A stretch of 32,864 nucleotides of DNA. Origin: CAZYMI01 sp964648505. GTDB taxonomy: Bacteria; Pseudomonadota; Alphaproteobacteria; Micavibrionales; Micavibrionaceae. The stretch covers positions 1 to 32,864 of the forward strand of contig CAZYMI010000021.1 in NCBI GenBank assembly GCA_964648505.1. Reading direction: 5' to 3'. The notes below the pieces were generated by a model. That model ran no database searches. It was not told where the DNA came from and worked only from the letters and a program-made list of their open reading frames with translations. Position numbers and translations under genes: made by a program. Positions within the stretch are counted from its first letter, which is position 1; each line of letters starts with the position of its first letter. Below, piece after piece: positions 8,401 through 16,209 of this stretch.

Positions 8401-10005
8401 ATGCTAAATTTTACTCCCCTTATCTCCATCATCATACCCGTTTATAACGGATCGAACTACATGCGAGAGGCCATAGATTCCGCCATTGCACAAACTTACA
8501 GAAATACTGAAATTATTGTGATTAATGATGGATCCAAAGATGATGGCAAAACACTCGCTATTGCAAAAAGCTACGGCGATAAAATTCGCCTGATTGATAA
8601 GCCAAATGGTGGCGTCGCAACAGCCTTAAATGCAGGGATAGAGGCGATGAAAGGTGACTATTTTTCATGGCTCAGCCATGATGATATTTACCCGCCCGAT
8701 AAACTTGAAAAACAAGTCGCTTTTTTAAATACCCGAACAGATAAAAACATTCTTGTTTTTGGTGACTTTCAGATGATTGATGAAAACGGGCATAATATGG
8801 GCCGTGTTTCGACAGCGCATATTGATACGCGTAACATGCTGTTTGAACTATATGCCTTTCAATGCATTCATGGTTGCACCATACTGGTACCAAAGCGCGT
8901 CTTTGATAAAATTGGTACTTTTAGAACAGATTTACCGACGACACAGGATTATGATTTTTGGCTTCGCGCAGCCACAGAATTTTCTTATGCTTATATACCA
9001 GAAATTTTGGCCTATGGCCGCCAGCATGCAGGGCAGGGAAGCAGAACCCTTCAACATAAAGATGAGGTTTTAGAACATTGCATTAGAAATTTTCTACTCA
9101 TCACGCCACAATGGCTAGACGCACACTATACTAAAGACGAAATACTTAACAAATATCTTGTACTTCTTCAAAACTTTTCAAACCCTGATTTTAAACCTAT
9201 ATTTTTAATTGTTTTTCGACAAGCTTGTCAACATTTAGCCTTCAAAAATCGAGCTTATACTATATTGTTCATATGCCGTGTGTGCAAGATTTTTTACACA
9301 GGCCTATTAAAAGGAAGTTTAAAAAGAATGATACCCTTAAAAATCAAAAATCTGCTTCGCCGCAATTTAAATGCACCGCGTGGAAATAAAGCTGGTGTAC
9401 CAGCGACACTTGATTTTATAAAAATTTATAAAAAAAATATATTTGGGTCTAAAGAATCTCATTCTGGAAGCGGATCCACATTGCTGCAAACCACTTATAT
9501 TCGTGAAGCTATTCCGCCTTTATTAAAAAAACTTCATGTTAAAAGCATGCTTGATGTGCCTTGCGGTGATTTCAACTGGCTTCGTCATGTGGATTTATCC
9601 GGCATCAACTACACAGGCGGAGACATTGTACCTGATTTAGTCACCAAGAATAATATAAAATTCCGAGCGCAGGAAAGGGATTTTCGTATCTTAAATATTA
9701 TCACTGATGATTTACCCAAGGTTGATTTGATTTTTTGTCGAGATTGTCTAGTGCATCTGAAATTTGAAGATGGCCTTAAAGCAATTGAAAATTTTAAACG
9801 TAGTGGTTCGACTTATTTGCTCACGACGACCTTTACTGATCGTCATGTAAATGAAGATCTATTTGGTATTTGGCGTACGCTTAATTTACAAAAAGCCCCC
9901 TATAATCTTCCTGTGCCTCTAGAAATCATCAATGAAAAATGCACTGAAGGTGATAATCAATTTACCGATAAAAGCCTTGGTCTTTGGCTTTTAAAGGATA
10001 TTTAA
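8401..10005 (+). CDS. Bifunctional GT2 glycosyltransferase - class I methyltransferase fusion
   Basis: A 534-residue two-domain protein. Residues 6-~235 are a GT-A glycosyltransferase of family 2: ISIIIPVYNG (9-18), INDGSKDD (41-48), the metal/nucleotide-binding SHDD (92-95) and TQDYDFWLRA (181-190). Residues ~335-534 are a separate methyltransferase domain with SGSGSTLLQT (355-364), SMLDVPCGDFNW (382-393), GGDIVPDLV and IFCRDCLVHL (445-453). A basic helical linker (~265-330) joins them. One chain would add a sugar and methylate the product, fitting a role in chain completion. The frame is continuous, with no sign of an artificial join. It starts 6 bases after the previous stop and ends 3 bases before the next start. 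Confidence 0.88.
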   Translation: MLNFTPLISIIIPVYNGSNYMREAIDSAIAQTYRNTEIIVINDGSKDDGKTLAIAKSYGDKIRLIDKPNGGVATALNAGIEAMKGDYFSWLSHDDIYPPDKLEKQVAFLNTRTDKNILVFGDFQMIDENGHNMGRVSTAHIDTRNMLFELYAFQCIHGCTILVPKRVFDKIGTFRTDLPTTQDYDFWLRAATEFSYAYIPEILAYGRQHAGQGSRTLQHKDEVLEHCIRNFLLITPQWLDAHYTKDEILNKYLVLLQNFSNPDFKPIFLIVFRQACQHLAFKNRAYTILFICRVCKIFYTGLLKGSLKRMIPLKIKNLLRRNLNAPRGNKAGVPATLDFIKIYKKNIFGSKESHSGSGSTLLQTTYIREAIPPLLKKLHVKSMLDVPCGDFNWLRHVDLSGINYTGGDIVPDLVTKNNIKFRAQERDFRILNIITDDLPKVDLIFCRDCLVHLKFEDGLKAIENFKRSGSTYLLTTTFTDRHVNEDLFGIWRTLNLQKAPYNLPVPLEIINEKCTEGDNQFTDKSLGLWLLKDI

Positions 10006-10008
10006 GAC

Positions 10009-11214
10009 ATGCGTATACTTGTTGTCGCCATGGTCAACAGCATCCATACTGTTCGATGGCTCCAACAATTTGACGATGATAAAGACCTGCAAATCATTCT
10101 TTTTCCATCAACATTTTGCGGCATCAAAAAAGAATTATCCCGATGGACCCGATTATTGGATCCGCTTACTCGATTTTTACCTTTTAAACGGGCGGTCGCT
10201 GTCTTTTTTCCAATCGGAAAGTTAAACAGCGCTTTACATCTTTGCCTTCAGTATTTTTTTAAAAATGAATGGCGCATCAGATGGCTTATGCATATTATCC
10301 GCCAAACAAAACCTGATATTATACATTCGCTTGAATTCCAACATGCTGGCTATCTCTGCCTGGAAGCCAGACAACGCATGAAAGATGCTTTTCCCACATG
10401 GATCGCCACAAATTGGGGAAGCGATATTTATCTTTTCTCGCAGTTAAAAGCCCACAAGGAAAAGATTGAATCTATTCTGCAACAGGCCGATTTTTATTCA
10501 GCCGAATGCGCACGCGATTATGAGCTGGCCCAGAATTTGGGTATAAAGGCGACGCCTTTACCTGTTATTCCGAATGCGGGCGGCATGCGTTTGCAAAAAC
10601 TTGTTCAAAAAAGATCGGAAGTTGTTACCAGTAAAAGAAAGCTTTTGCTGGTAAAGGGATATCAGATGGTGTTTGGCCGTGCTCTTACGGTTCTAAGCGC
10701 AATAGAAAACATTGCCGATACACTAAAAGAAAAAAATATTAAAATTTGCTTTTTTTCGGCGACTGATGAAATTCATTTAGCATTAGAACTTGCTACAGAC
10801 AAATATGGATTAGATATAGAAGTGATTTCAATTAATAATTATTTGCCACATGACGAGATCTTAAATCTTCATGCAAAAGCACGCTGCTATGTGGGCATTT
10901 CAATTTCTGACGGTATCAGCACTTCGATGCTCGAAGCTATGGCGCTCGGTGCATTCCCCATACAAACATGCACATCTTGCGCGAATGAATGGATAGAAGA
11001 TGGCGTATCAGGCTTTATCGCACCGCTTGATGATCCGCAGACACTGAGCAAGTTAATTCTTGAGGCTATAAATAATGATGAACTTGTTGATCGCGCGGCA
11101 GAAATAAACTGGGATACGATTTCTAAAAAAGCATCTTATGAGGATGTAAAAATTATTGCGCGTAGCTTTTATGATGTAGCTTATCAGCGGTCTATCAGCG
11201 GCAAAGCTGGTTAG
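10009..11214 (+). CDS. GT4-family (GT-B fold) glycosyltransferase
   Basis: A 401-residue protein. The N-terminal half begins MRILVVAMVNSIHTVRW and contains PDIIHSLEFQHAGYL and IATNWGSDIYLF near residues 103-143. The C-terminal half has the nucleotide-sugar site SISDGISTSMLEAMALGAFPI (near 300-320), where the SMLEAM glutamate is the usual GT4 E-x7-E element. It probably transfers a sugar in cytoplasmic assembly of the exported glycan; donor and acceptor are unknown. It follows the fusion gene by 3 bases and precedes the esterase by 7, so it belongs to the same transcript. Confidence 0.88.
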   Translation: MRILVVAMVNSIHTVRWLQQFDDDKDLQIILFPSTFCGIKKELSRWTRLLDPLTRFLPFKRAVAVFFPIGKLNSALHLCLQYFFKNEWRIRWLMHIIRQTKPDIIHSLEFQHAGYLCLEARQRMKDAFPTWIATNWGSDIYLFSQLKAHKEKIESILQQADFYSAECARDYELAQNLGIKATPLPVIPNAGGMRLQKLVQKRSEVVTSKRKLLLVKGYQMVFGRALTVLSAIENIADTLKEKNIKICFFSATDEIHLALELATDKYGLDIEVISINNYLPHDEILNLHAKARCYVGISISDGISTSMLEAMALGAFPIQTCTSCANEWIEDGVSGFIAPLDDPQTLSKLILEAINNDELVDRAAEINWDTISKKASYEDVKIIARSFYDVAYQRSISGKAG

Positions 11215-11221
11215 GGCGTTC

Positions 11222-12088
11222 ATGTTTATAAATTTTCTGCCAAAAAGAATTTTTATAGGATTTACTTGTTTAATTTTGGCGCAGTGCGCCCCGATCAAAA
11301 TTCTCAACTTTAACCTTCCGCAAGACAGTTATAGCGTCATCAAAAATTTGCCTTATGCCAAAGAGGATAGGGGGCGCTTTGATCTATATATTCCTAAAAA
11401 TAGGGCGCAAGCCAATGCGATGCCAACTATTATCTGGATATATGGCGGGTCATGGAAGGGCGGGCATAAGCAAGATTATGCTTTTGTCGGCCATTGGTTT
11501 GCAAATAAAGGATATAACGTCGTGATACCCGACTACAGGGTTTATCCATCAGTTCGTTTCCCAGATTTTTTATATGATAACGCAAAGGCCATCAAAGCAG
11601 CGCTTGGCCATTCTGCGCTTTCAGGCTCATCGGGGGATATAATTCTAACGGGTCATTCTGCGGGCGCCTACAATGCCGCCATGCTTTCTTATGACCCGAA
11701 ATATCTACGTTCGGTTGGTATAAACGCTTCTAAAAACGTTAAGGCCTTTATCGGTCTTGCTGGCCCTTATGATTTTTATCCCTATGAAATTGATACAACA
11801 AAACAGGTCTTCGGGCATATTCAAAACCCAGAAGTTACTCAGCCTTATTTGCATGTTACAAAACTAAGCCCCAGTACTTTACTGCTTCACGGATTAAAAG
11901 ATGATCTGGTTTATCCCAAAAATAGCCGTACACTTGAAAGCGCACTGAAGAAAAAGGGGGTGCCTGTTACCTTGGTGGAATACCTGGATAAAACCCATGT
12001 TACTCTTTTAACTGGCCTTTCCACGATAGCGCCTGCACCTGAAATTCAAGATGTTATGGTAGAGTTTTTGAATAACATTACCTATTAA
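11222..12088 (+). CDS. Alpha/beta hydrolase, membrane-anchored or exported esterase
   Basis: A 288-residue carboxylesterase-like hydrolase. The N-terminus has a basic start and a hydrophobic run (residues 9-20) ending in LILAQC, which works as a signal or membrane anchor; Gln before the Cys makes it a poor lipobox. Catalytic features are the oxyanion segment IYGGSWKGG (73-81), nucleophile GHSAG (Ser146), HGLKDD (Asp226 or Asp227) and KTHVT (His258). It resembles the BD-FAE/esterase-lipase group acting on acylated sugars. As last gene of the polysaccharide cluster it could trim O-acyl groups from the surface glycan; that role is inference. Confidence 0.85.
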   Translation: MFINFLPKRIFIGFTCLILAQCAPIKILNFNLPQDSYSVIKNLPYAKEDRGRFDLYIPKNRAQANAMPTIIWIYGGSWKGGHKQDYAFVGHWFANKGYNVVIPDYRVYPSVRFPDFLYDNAKAIKAALGHSALSGSSGDIILTGHSAGAYNAAMLSYDPKYLRSVGINASKNVKAFIGLAGPYDFYPYEIDTTKQVFGHIQNPEVTQPYLHVTKLSPSTLLLHGLKDDLVYPKNSRTLESALKKKGVPVTLVEYLDKTHVTLLTGLSTIAPAPEIQDVMVEFLNNITY

Positions 12089-12091
12089 TAA

Positions 12092-12121
12092 TTGACATAT
12101 TAATTTTAAGTGGGTTATAAA
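12092..12121 (+). promoter_or_regulatory. Sigma-70-type promoter for the 12127 gene
   Basis: A perfect -35 TTGACA (12092-12097) is followed after 18 bases by TATAAA (12116-12121), or after 17 by TTATAA. The expected transcription start falls at about 12127-12129, on the ATG itself, so the transcript would be leaderless or nearly so. It also marks a likely new transcription unit after the polysaccharide operon. Confidence 0.6.
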
Positions 12122-12126
12122 AACGC

Positions 12127-12657
12127 ATGAAAATAGTGCAAAGTGAGCTGATTTTACCCAATTATACACAAAACCCGCCCGAATATTGGTCTGGGCAGGA
12201 TATTATTGACTATATTTCACCTGAGGTATCGGACTCCCCAGATATTAAGGGTTATATTGATTATTGTTTAAACCTGCTCAGCGCAGGCCCGTTTGATCCA
12301 AAAGATGCGTTAAAGGATGCTGTGGCATTCCAGCTATACTGGCGGCATACCATTCACGCCATGTGGACTCTGGATGAAGAGGCATCTAAAAATTATGGCG
12401 CCTCCATGTGGGCTTTTTATAAGGCAACACAGTTCACACAAAATGAGAAAGAACGGATTCAAACGCTTAAGTCGCGCTTCAAAAAAGCAAATAGATTTTT
12501 AGAAGATTTTGAGATTAGCCTTGTTAAGTTAGAAATCGATATAAAATTAAAACAAGACTGGCTTATAAGCCGCGCCGAAGAATTAATGAGCAATGCTCCA
12601 GCTTATTTAAAAGGAACGCGACGTAATCGCGTCGTCCGTCCTGAATTACTTTTTTAG
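12127..12657 (+). CDS. Hypothetical protein, mostly helical, 176 residues
   Basis: I do not recognise a family. The protein is soluble, with no signal peptide or membrane span. The first third is rich in aromatic residues and prolines (PEYWSGQDIIDYISPE). The middle has AFQLYWRHTIHAMW (near 66-79). Residues ~100-155 are a long charged helical region (KERIQTLKSRFKKANRF, VKLEIDIKLKQDW), possibly coiled coil. It ends with a basic segment and RPELLF. No Shine-Dalgarno sequence stands at a normal distance from ATG 12127, and a strong promoter lies immediately upstream. It is followed by two more unassigned genes in the same direction. Confidence 0.7.
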   Translation: MKIVQSELILPNYTQNPPEYWSGQDIIDYISPEVSDSPDIKGYIDYCLNLLSAGPFDPKDALKDAVAFQLYWRHTIHAMWTLDEEASKNYGASMWAFYKATQFTQNEKERIQTLKSRFKKANRFLEDFEISLVKLEIDIKLKQDWLISRAEELMSNAPAYLKGTRRNRVVRPELLF

Positions 12658-12716
12658 GCGTATAAATTGGCCTTTATTTTCTTTATTGCTATTACTTTGT
12701 ATGTGTCTTTTTTTAC

Positions 12717-12745
12717 TTGCACTTTATAATTCCATAATATATATT
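12717..12745 (+). promoter_or_regulatory. Candidate promoter for the GNAT-like gene
   Basis: TTGCAC (12717-12722), a 17-base spacer and TATATT (12740-12745) lie in a very AT-rich 135-base gap. A perfect TATAAT at 12725-12730 lacks a good -35. The predicted leader before ATG 12793 is about 40 bases. Confidence 0.4.
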
Positions 12746-12792
12746 ATCACTCCAAAAGACGGTGCGTAATTCACAGAGCCTGTACTAGAGCC

Positions 12793-13542
12793 ATGAGCTT
12801 CAATGTTAGAGATTACATTCAAGATCGAATGGCCCCTGTTATACCAGCAGGTAAAAGCCTTTCGATTGTTTTAGGCAATACAGGTGGCGGGGTTTTTAAT
12901 GAGAGTATTAAAACCTGGCATCCTTTTGGCCTAAATCTAAGACTTGATGGCCTGAGTGAGTTAAATGTAGGTGTTGAGCTCGATCCTGATGGAATCCTTA
13001 ATATTGGTAGCTTTAGCTTTTCAGGTGACTTTAAGGGAAAAGGTTTTTCAAAGCTTGCCCTTGGGGTCATTCATGACCTAGCGGCACTCTCGCCTCAGGG
13101 TTTAAAAAAAATCACACTGACTGCGACTAATGAGAATGGAGTTTCTTATTGGTCATCACTAGGGTTTTTCCCGACATTCAAAGAAAACATGGGAGGTTGG
13201 CTTAATATCTCGAAGTTCCTGAGCCGGCAGCTGGAAGAACATGCAGGTGATTTTTTACCTTCTGATTATGCGCGGCTTCATGACATTGTGCATTCTGATG
13301 ACCCTCGGGCAATTTGTGCATTCTCAACAACTGATATTCGCAGCATTGGTGGCGTTCCGGCTCAAAGCCTGCTGCATTTTAAAGGTAATAATCAGCAATT
13401 CTTTTATGGTGCGCTTGACGTTATCGACCCTCATTATCAGGGCATATTTGTACCTAAACTTGGCATATATATAACAAAACAGGCTAATACCCCGCCTGTG
13501 GCGCATGGCAGCTATTACTCAGAACCTTCACTTTTTCCTTGA
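12793..13542 (+). CDS. GNAT-like acetyltransferase-fold protein
   Basis: A 249-residue soluble protein. The central part fits a GNAT fold: the beta-strand NIGSFSFSG is followed by FKGKGFSKLALGVIHDLA (near 79-96), which resembles the acetyl-CoA pyrophosphate-binding Q/R-x-x-G-x-G/A loop. TATNENGVSYWSSLGFFP (near 113-130) looks like the C-terminal N...A..-Y-x-x-x-GF motif. The last ~110 residues (ICAFSTTDIRSIGGVPAQ and onward) are not recognisable and may be a second domain. The substrate is unknown. It lies between two unassigned genes and probably has its own promoter. Confidence 0.65.
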   Translation: MSFNVRDYIQDRMAPVIPAGKSLSIVLGNTGGGVFNESIKTWHPFGLNLRLDGLSELNVGVELDPDGILNIGSFSFSGDFKGKGFSKLALGVIHDLAALSPQGLKKITLTATNENGVSYWSSLGFFPTFKENMGGWLNISKFLSRQLEEHAGDFLPSDYARLHDIVHSDDPRAICAFSTTDIRSIGGVPAQSLLHFKGNNQQFFYGALDVIDPHYQGIFVPKLGIYITKQANTPPVAHGSYYSEPSLFP

Positions 13543-13568
13543 AAAATCAACTGTAAAGCCTTTATAAC
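13539..13568 (+). promoter_or_regulatory. Candidate promoter for the 13628 gene
   Basis: TTGAAA (13539-13544) overlaps the stop codon of the preceding gene and is followed after 18 bases by TATAAC (13563-13568), or after 17 by TTATAA. The predicted leader is about 50 bases long. Confidence 0.4.
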
Positions 13569-13627
13569 CCATCATACTTAATGCAAATAGTATGAAAAAT
13601 AAACGCAAGGCAACAGGTTAATCCCAT

Positions 13628-13951
13628 ATGATGAATACAGCAAATATTATAGGCTTTGAAACACTTGCGCAGGCTTACAAATTTTCGTCAGATCCCGGTA
13701 ATAATCAGATCTCTTTTATTGCGGGTGATCGATCAGATGAGCGAGTGGTTGCCACATTCACCTTACCCGAATTGTGGGAAATGTTTAATGCCCGCGCAGA
13801 CTTACTGCACGTCTTGCCTGAAATGCCCTTTGAAATGGCAAGCGGAATTCAACGCCAGCACGATCTGATTGGACTTGCAATCACTGCCTTGGTTCGCCCG
13901 ATCGCTCATCGAACATCTCAGGCACCACAGCAAGGCATTGTTCCGGCCTAA
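13628..13951 (+). CDS. Hypothetical protein, 107 residues
   Basis: I recognise no family. The chain is small and soluble, with an alternating beta-like N-terminus (NQISFIAGDRSDERVVATFTL) and a helical middle (LPELWEMFNARADLL, QRQHDLIGLAITALVRP). It ends in a flexible Gln/Pro-rich tail. Cysteine is absent and there is no signal peptide. ATG codons at 13628 and 13631 are both possible starts; AGG at 13614-13616 is a weak ribosome-binding site. It is the last of three unassigned plus-strand genes ahead of mazG. Confidence 0.6.
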   Translation: MMNTANIIGFETLAQAYKFSSDPGNNQISFIAGDRSDERVVATFTLPELWEMFNARADLLHVLPEMPFEMASGIQRQHDLIGLAITALVRPIAHRTSQAPQQGIVPA

Positions 13952-14002
13952 AGCTGAAATAAGGCCCCTTTTAAAATTTAGGCCTAAAGGGTAGGTTTTG
14001 AT

Positions 14003-14776
14003 ATGTCCGGTATATCAGATCTTATAATGATTATGGCGCAGCTTCGAAACCCTGATGGCGGTTGTCCGTGGGATCTTGAGCAAAATTTCAAAACAATTGC
14101 CCCCTTCACAATTGAAGAAGCCTATGAAGTGGCTGATGCGATCGATCGAGGTAATATACACGATCTGCAAGAAGAGCTTGGCGATCTTCTGCTTCAGGTT
14201 GTTTTTCATGCACAAATGGCATCCGAACTTGGGCACTTTACCTTTAATGATGTCGCGCAAGGTATCGCAAAGAAGCTTATTCACCGTCACCCTCATGTCT
14301 TTGGTGATCAGAAAGCGCAAAGTGCTGATGCTGTGCTTGATATTTGGAATGCGCGTAAAGATCAGGAAAAAACCAAACGAGAAAGCGCACTTGATGATAT
14401 AACAAAGGCCCTGCCCGCGCTGATGCGCGCGCAAAAACTTTCCGCCCGGGCCGCTAAAACAGGGTTTGAATGGGATAAGCCCGAACAGGTACTTGATAAG
14501 GTTGAAGAAGAAATAGCCGAATTGCGCGAAGCACAAGCAACGCTTACAAAAGCAGAAATGACCGAAGAATTAGGCGATGTGCTGTTTTGCTTGGTGAATT
14601 ACGCGCGCAAACATTCAATAGATGCCGAAGAAGCTTTAAGGCTTGCAAATGCTAAATTTGAAAGCCGATTTCGTGGCATGGAACAAAACGCCAAAGCTGA
14701 CGGCAAGGAATTTTCAGCCCTGTCGCTTGAGACGCAAGAAAAATACTGGCAAAAACAAAAGATTGTACGAAAATGA
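14003..14776 (+). CDS. mazG: Nucleoside triphosphate pyrophosphohydrolase MazG
   Basis: A 257-residue protein with two MazG domains. The first contains RNPDGGCPWDLEQ (near 12-24), the metal-binding TIEEAYEVADAI and LQEELGDLLLQVVFHAQ with its EExxD-type acidic helix. HPHVFGD follows, and the second domain repeats the pattern with VEEEIAELREA and MTEELGDVLFCLVNYAR. The end is LETQEKYWQKQK. MazG hydrolyses NTPs and dNTPs to monophosphates and limits abnormal nucleotides and (p)ppGpp-linked stress. The length is typical. The stop overlaps crcB by 4 bases. Confidence 0.96.
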   Translation: MSGISDLIMIMAQLRNPDGGCPWDLEQNFKTIAPFTIEEAYEVADAIDRGNIHDLQEELGDLLLQVVFHAQMASELGHFTFNDVAQGIAKKLIHRHPHVFGDQKAQSADAVLDIWNARKDQEKTKRESALDDITKALPALMRAQKLSARAAKTGFEWDKPEQVLDKVEEEIAELREAQATLTKAEMTEELGDVLFCLVNYARKHSIDAEEALRLANAKFESRFRGMEQNAKADGKEFSALSLETQEKYWQKQKIVRK

Positions 14777-15141
14777 TCGCTTATTTATTGGTATTTATAG
14801 GTGGTGGTGCGGGATCTGTTTTACGCTACATAACATCTTCTTATATAGGTAAGTATTTTATCAGTGGTTTCCCATGCGGTACACTTGCTGTAAATATGCT
14901 GGGCGCATTGATTATTGGCATGCTGGCGCAAAAGTTTGTAACCGCGGATAATATACGCTTTCTTTTCATCACAGGATTTTTAGGTGGATTTACGACCTTT
15001 TCCGCCTTCTCTCTTGAAAGCGCGTTGATGTTCACACGGCAAGATTATACAAACCTTGCTTTATATATAGCGCTTTCAGTTGCCGGTACGATTATGGCAG
15101 TGATGGCGGGGCTTTATATTGTTCGCGGCATCACCCCTTGA
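14773..15141 (+). CDS. crcB: Fluoride ion channel CrcB/FluC
   Basis: A 122-residue inner-membrane protein with four hydrophobic helices. It has the family landmarks GGGAGSVLRY (10-19), GTLAVNMLG (36-44, Asn41) and GFLGGFTTFSAFSLE (68-82), whose Phe and Thr/Ser residues line the fluoride path. FluC works as an antiparallel dimer that exports fluoride. It is translationally coupled to mazG through ATGA, so the common fluoride riboswitch position is absent and expression probably follows mazG. Confidence 0.95.
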   Translation: MIAYLLVFIGGGAGSVLRYITSSYIGKYFISGFPCGTLAVNMLGALIIGMLAQKFVTADNIRFLFITGFLGGFTTFSAFSLESALMFTRQDYTNLALYIALSVAGTIMAVMAGLYIVRGITP

Positions 15142-15165
15142 CCCAGCCAAAAAAATCCCGATATT
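15138..15165 (+). promoter_or_regulatory. Candidate gap promoter
   Basis: TTGACC (15138-15143), a 16-base spacer and GATATT (15160-15165) overlap the end of crcB. The predicted leader is ~27 bases and contains the GGAG ribosome-binding site at about 15190. Confidence 0.4.
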
Positions 15166-15198
15166 CAAACATAAATCATTTAAAAATACGGAGAAAAA

Positions 15199-16209
15199 AT
15201 GACAGCTATTTGCGCAATTAACGGCTTTGGACGTATTGGACGATTGGTGTTCCGTGCTTTGTTTGAATCAGGCCGCACCGATATGGAGATTGTTGCGATT
15301 AACGATTTGGCTGATGCAAAAACCAATGCTTATTTGCTGCAATATGATTCAGTTCATGGCCGCTTCCCCTTTGAAGTAACATTACAAGGCAACGACACGC
15401 TTGTGATTAATGGTAAAAAGATCAAAGTGCTGCAAATAAAAGACCCCGCAACACTGCCTTGGAAAGATTTGGGAATTGATATTGCGCTTGAATGCTCAGG
15501 CGTCTTTACAGACCGAAAAGGCGGCCAAGCGCACTTGGATGCTGGTGCCGAAAAAGTTCTTATTTCCGCCCCCGCTACAGATGAAGATTTGACAGTAGTG
15601 TATGGTGTGAATTCTAATGCCCTTACATCCGCACATAAAATCGTATCCAACGCGTCCTGCACAACCAACTGCTTAACCCCTGTGGCTTATGTGCTTCATA
15701 ATGCAATTGGCATTGAACGCGGGTACATGACCACTATTCACAGCTATACCGGTGACCAAAAGATCGTTGATACAATGCATAAGGATTTATACAGATCCCG
15801 AGCAGCGGCATTAAACATGATTCCGACCACAACAGGCGCTGCTAAAGCCGTTGGTAAAGTGTTGCCTGATTTAGCTGGTAAACTTGACGGCACATCTATT
15901 CGTGTACCTACGCCGAATGTATCAGTTGTAGATTTTAAATTCGTGCCTAAGCGCGATACCTCAGCAGAAGAAATCAACGCTGCCATTAAACAAGCAGCCG
16001 ATAGCTCGCTTAAAGATGTTTTGGGTTATTGTGATGCGCCGCTTGTGTCATCTGATTTCAACCACGATAAACGCTCATCCATCTTTGCGCTGGACGGTAC
16101 GAAAGTTCTTGAAGGCAAACTTGTGCGTGTGATGAGCTGGTATGACAACGAATGGGGCTTTTCAAACCGCATGCTTGATACAGCCGTAAAAATGAAAGCT
16201 GTTGGTTAA
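15199..16209 (+). CDS. gap: Type I glyceraldehyde-3-phosphate dehydrogenase
   Basis: A 336-residue enzyme with the NAD-binding start INGFGRIGR (8-16), catalytic SNASCTTNCLTP (Cys155), IHSYTGDQ (His182), the substrate loop IPTTTGAAKAVGKVLP and the C-terminal SWYDNEWGFSNRM. It oxidises glyceraldehyde-3-phosphate to 1,3-bisphosphoglycerate in the cytoplasm. The usual downstream partner pgk is not here; a winged-helix gene begins on the last base of the stop codon (TAATG), followed by a class I aldolase. The ribosome-binding site ACGGAG is good. Confidence 0.97.
   Translation: MTAICAINGFGRIGRLVFRALFESGRTDMEIVAINDLADAKTNAYLLQYDSVHGRFPFEVTLQGNDTLVINGKKIKVLQIKDPATLPWKDLGIDIALECSGVFTDRKGGQAHLDAGAEKVLISAPATDEDLTVVYGVNSNALTSAHKIVSNASCTTNCLTPVAYVLHNAIGIERGYMTTIHSYTGDQKIVDTMHKDLYRSRAAALNMIPTTTGAAKAVGKVLPDLAGKLDGTSIRVPTPNVSVVDFKFVPKRDTSAEEINAAIKQAADSSLKDVLGYCDAPLVSSDFNHDKRSSIFALDGTKVLEGKLVRVMSWYDNEWGFSNRMLDTAVKMKAVG

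Noticed and set aside
13951..14002. Terminator between the 13628 gene and mazG
   Set aside because: CCCTTT/AAAGGG can pair, but the loop is 14 bases and no T-tract follows directly.
14015..14536. 173-codon open frame on the minus strand inside mazG
   Set aside because: It is antisense to a complete, motif-rich MazG. Its product is rich in Phe/Cys/Lys with no recognisable domain, as expected for a shadow frame.
14700..14800. Fluoride riboswitch for crcB
   Set aside because: crcB overlaps mazG by 4 bases, leaving no untranslated leader; no riboswitch-like structure was seen.
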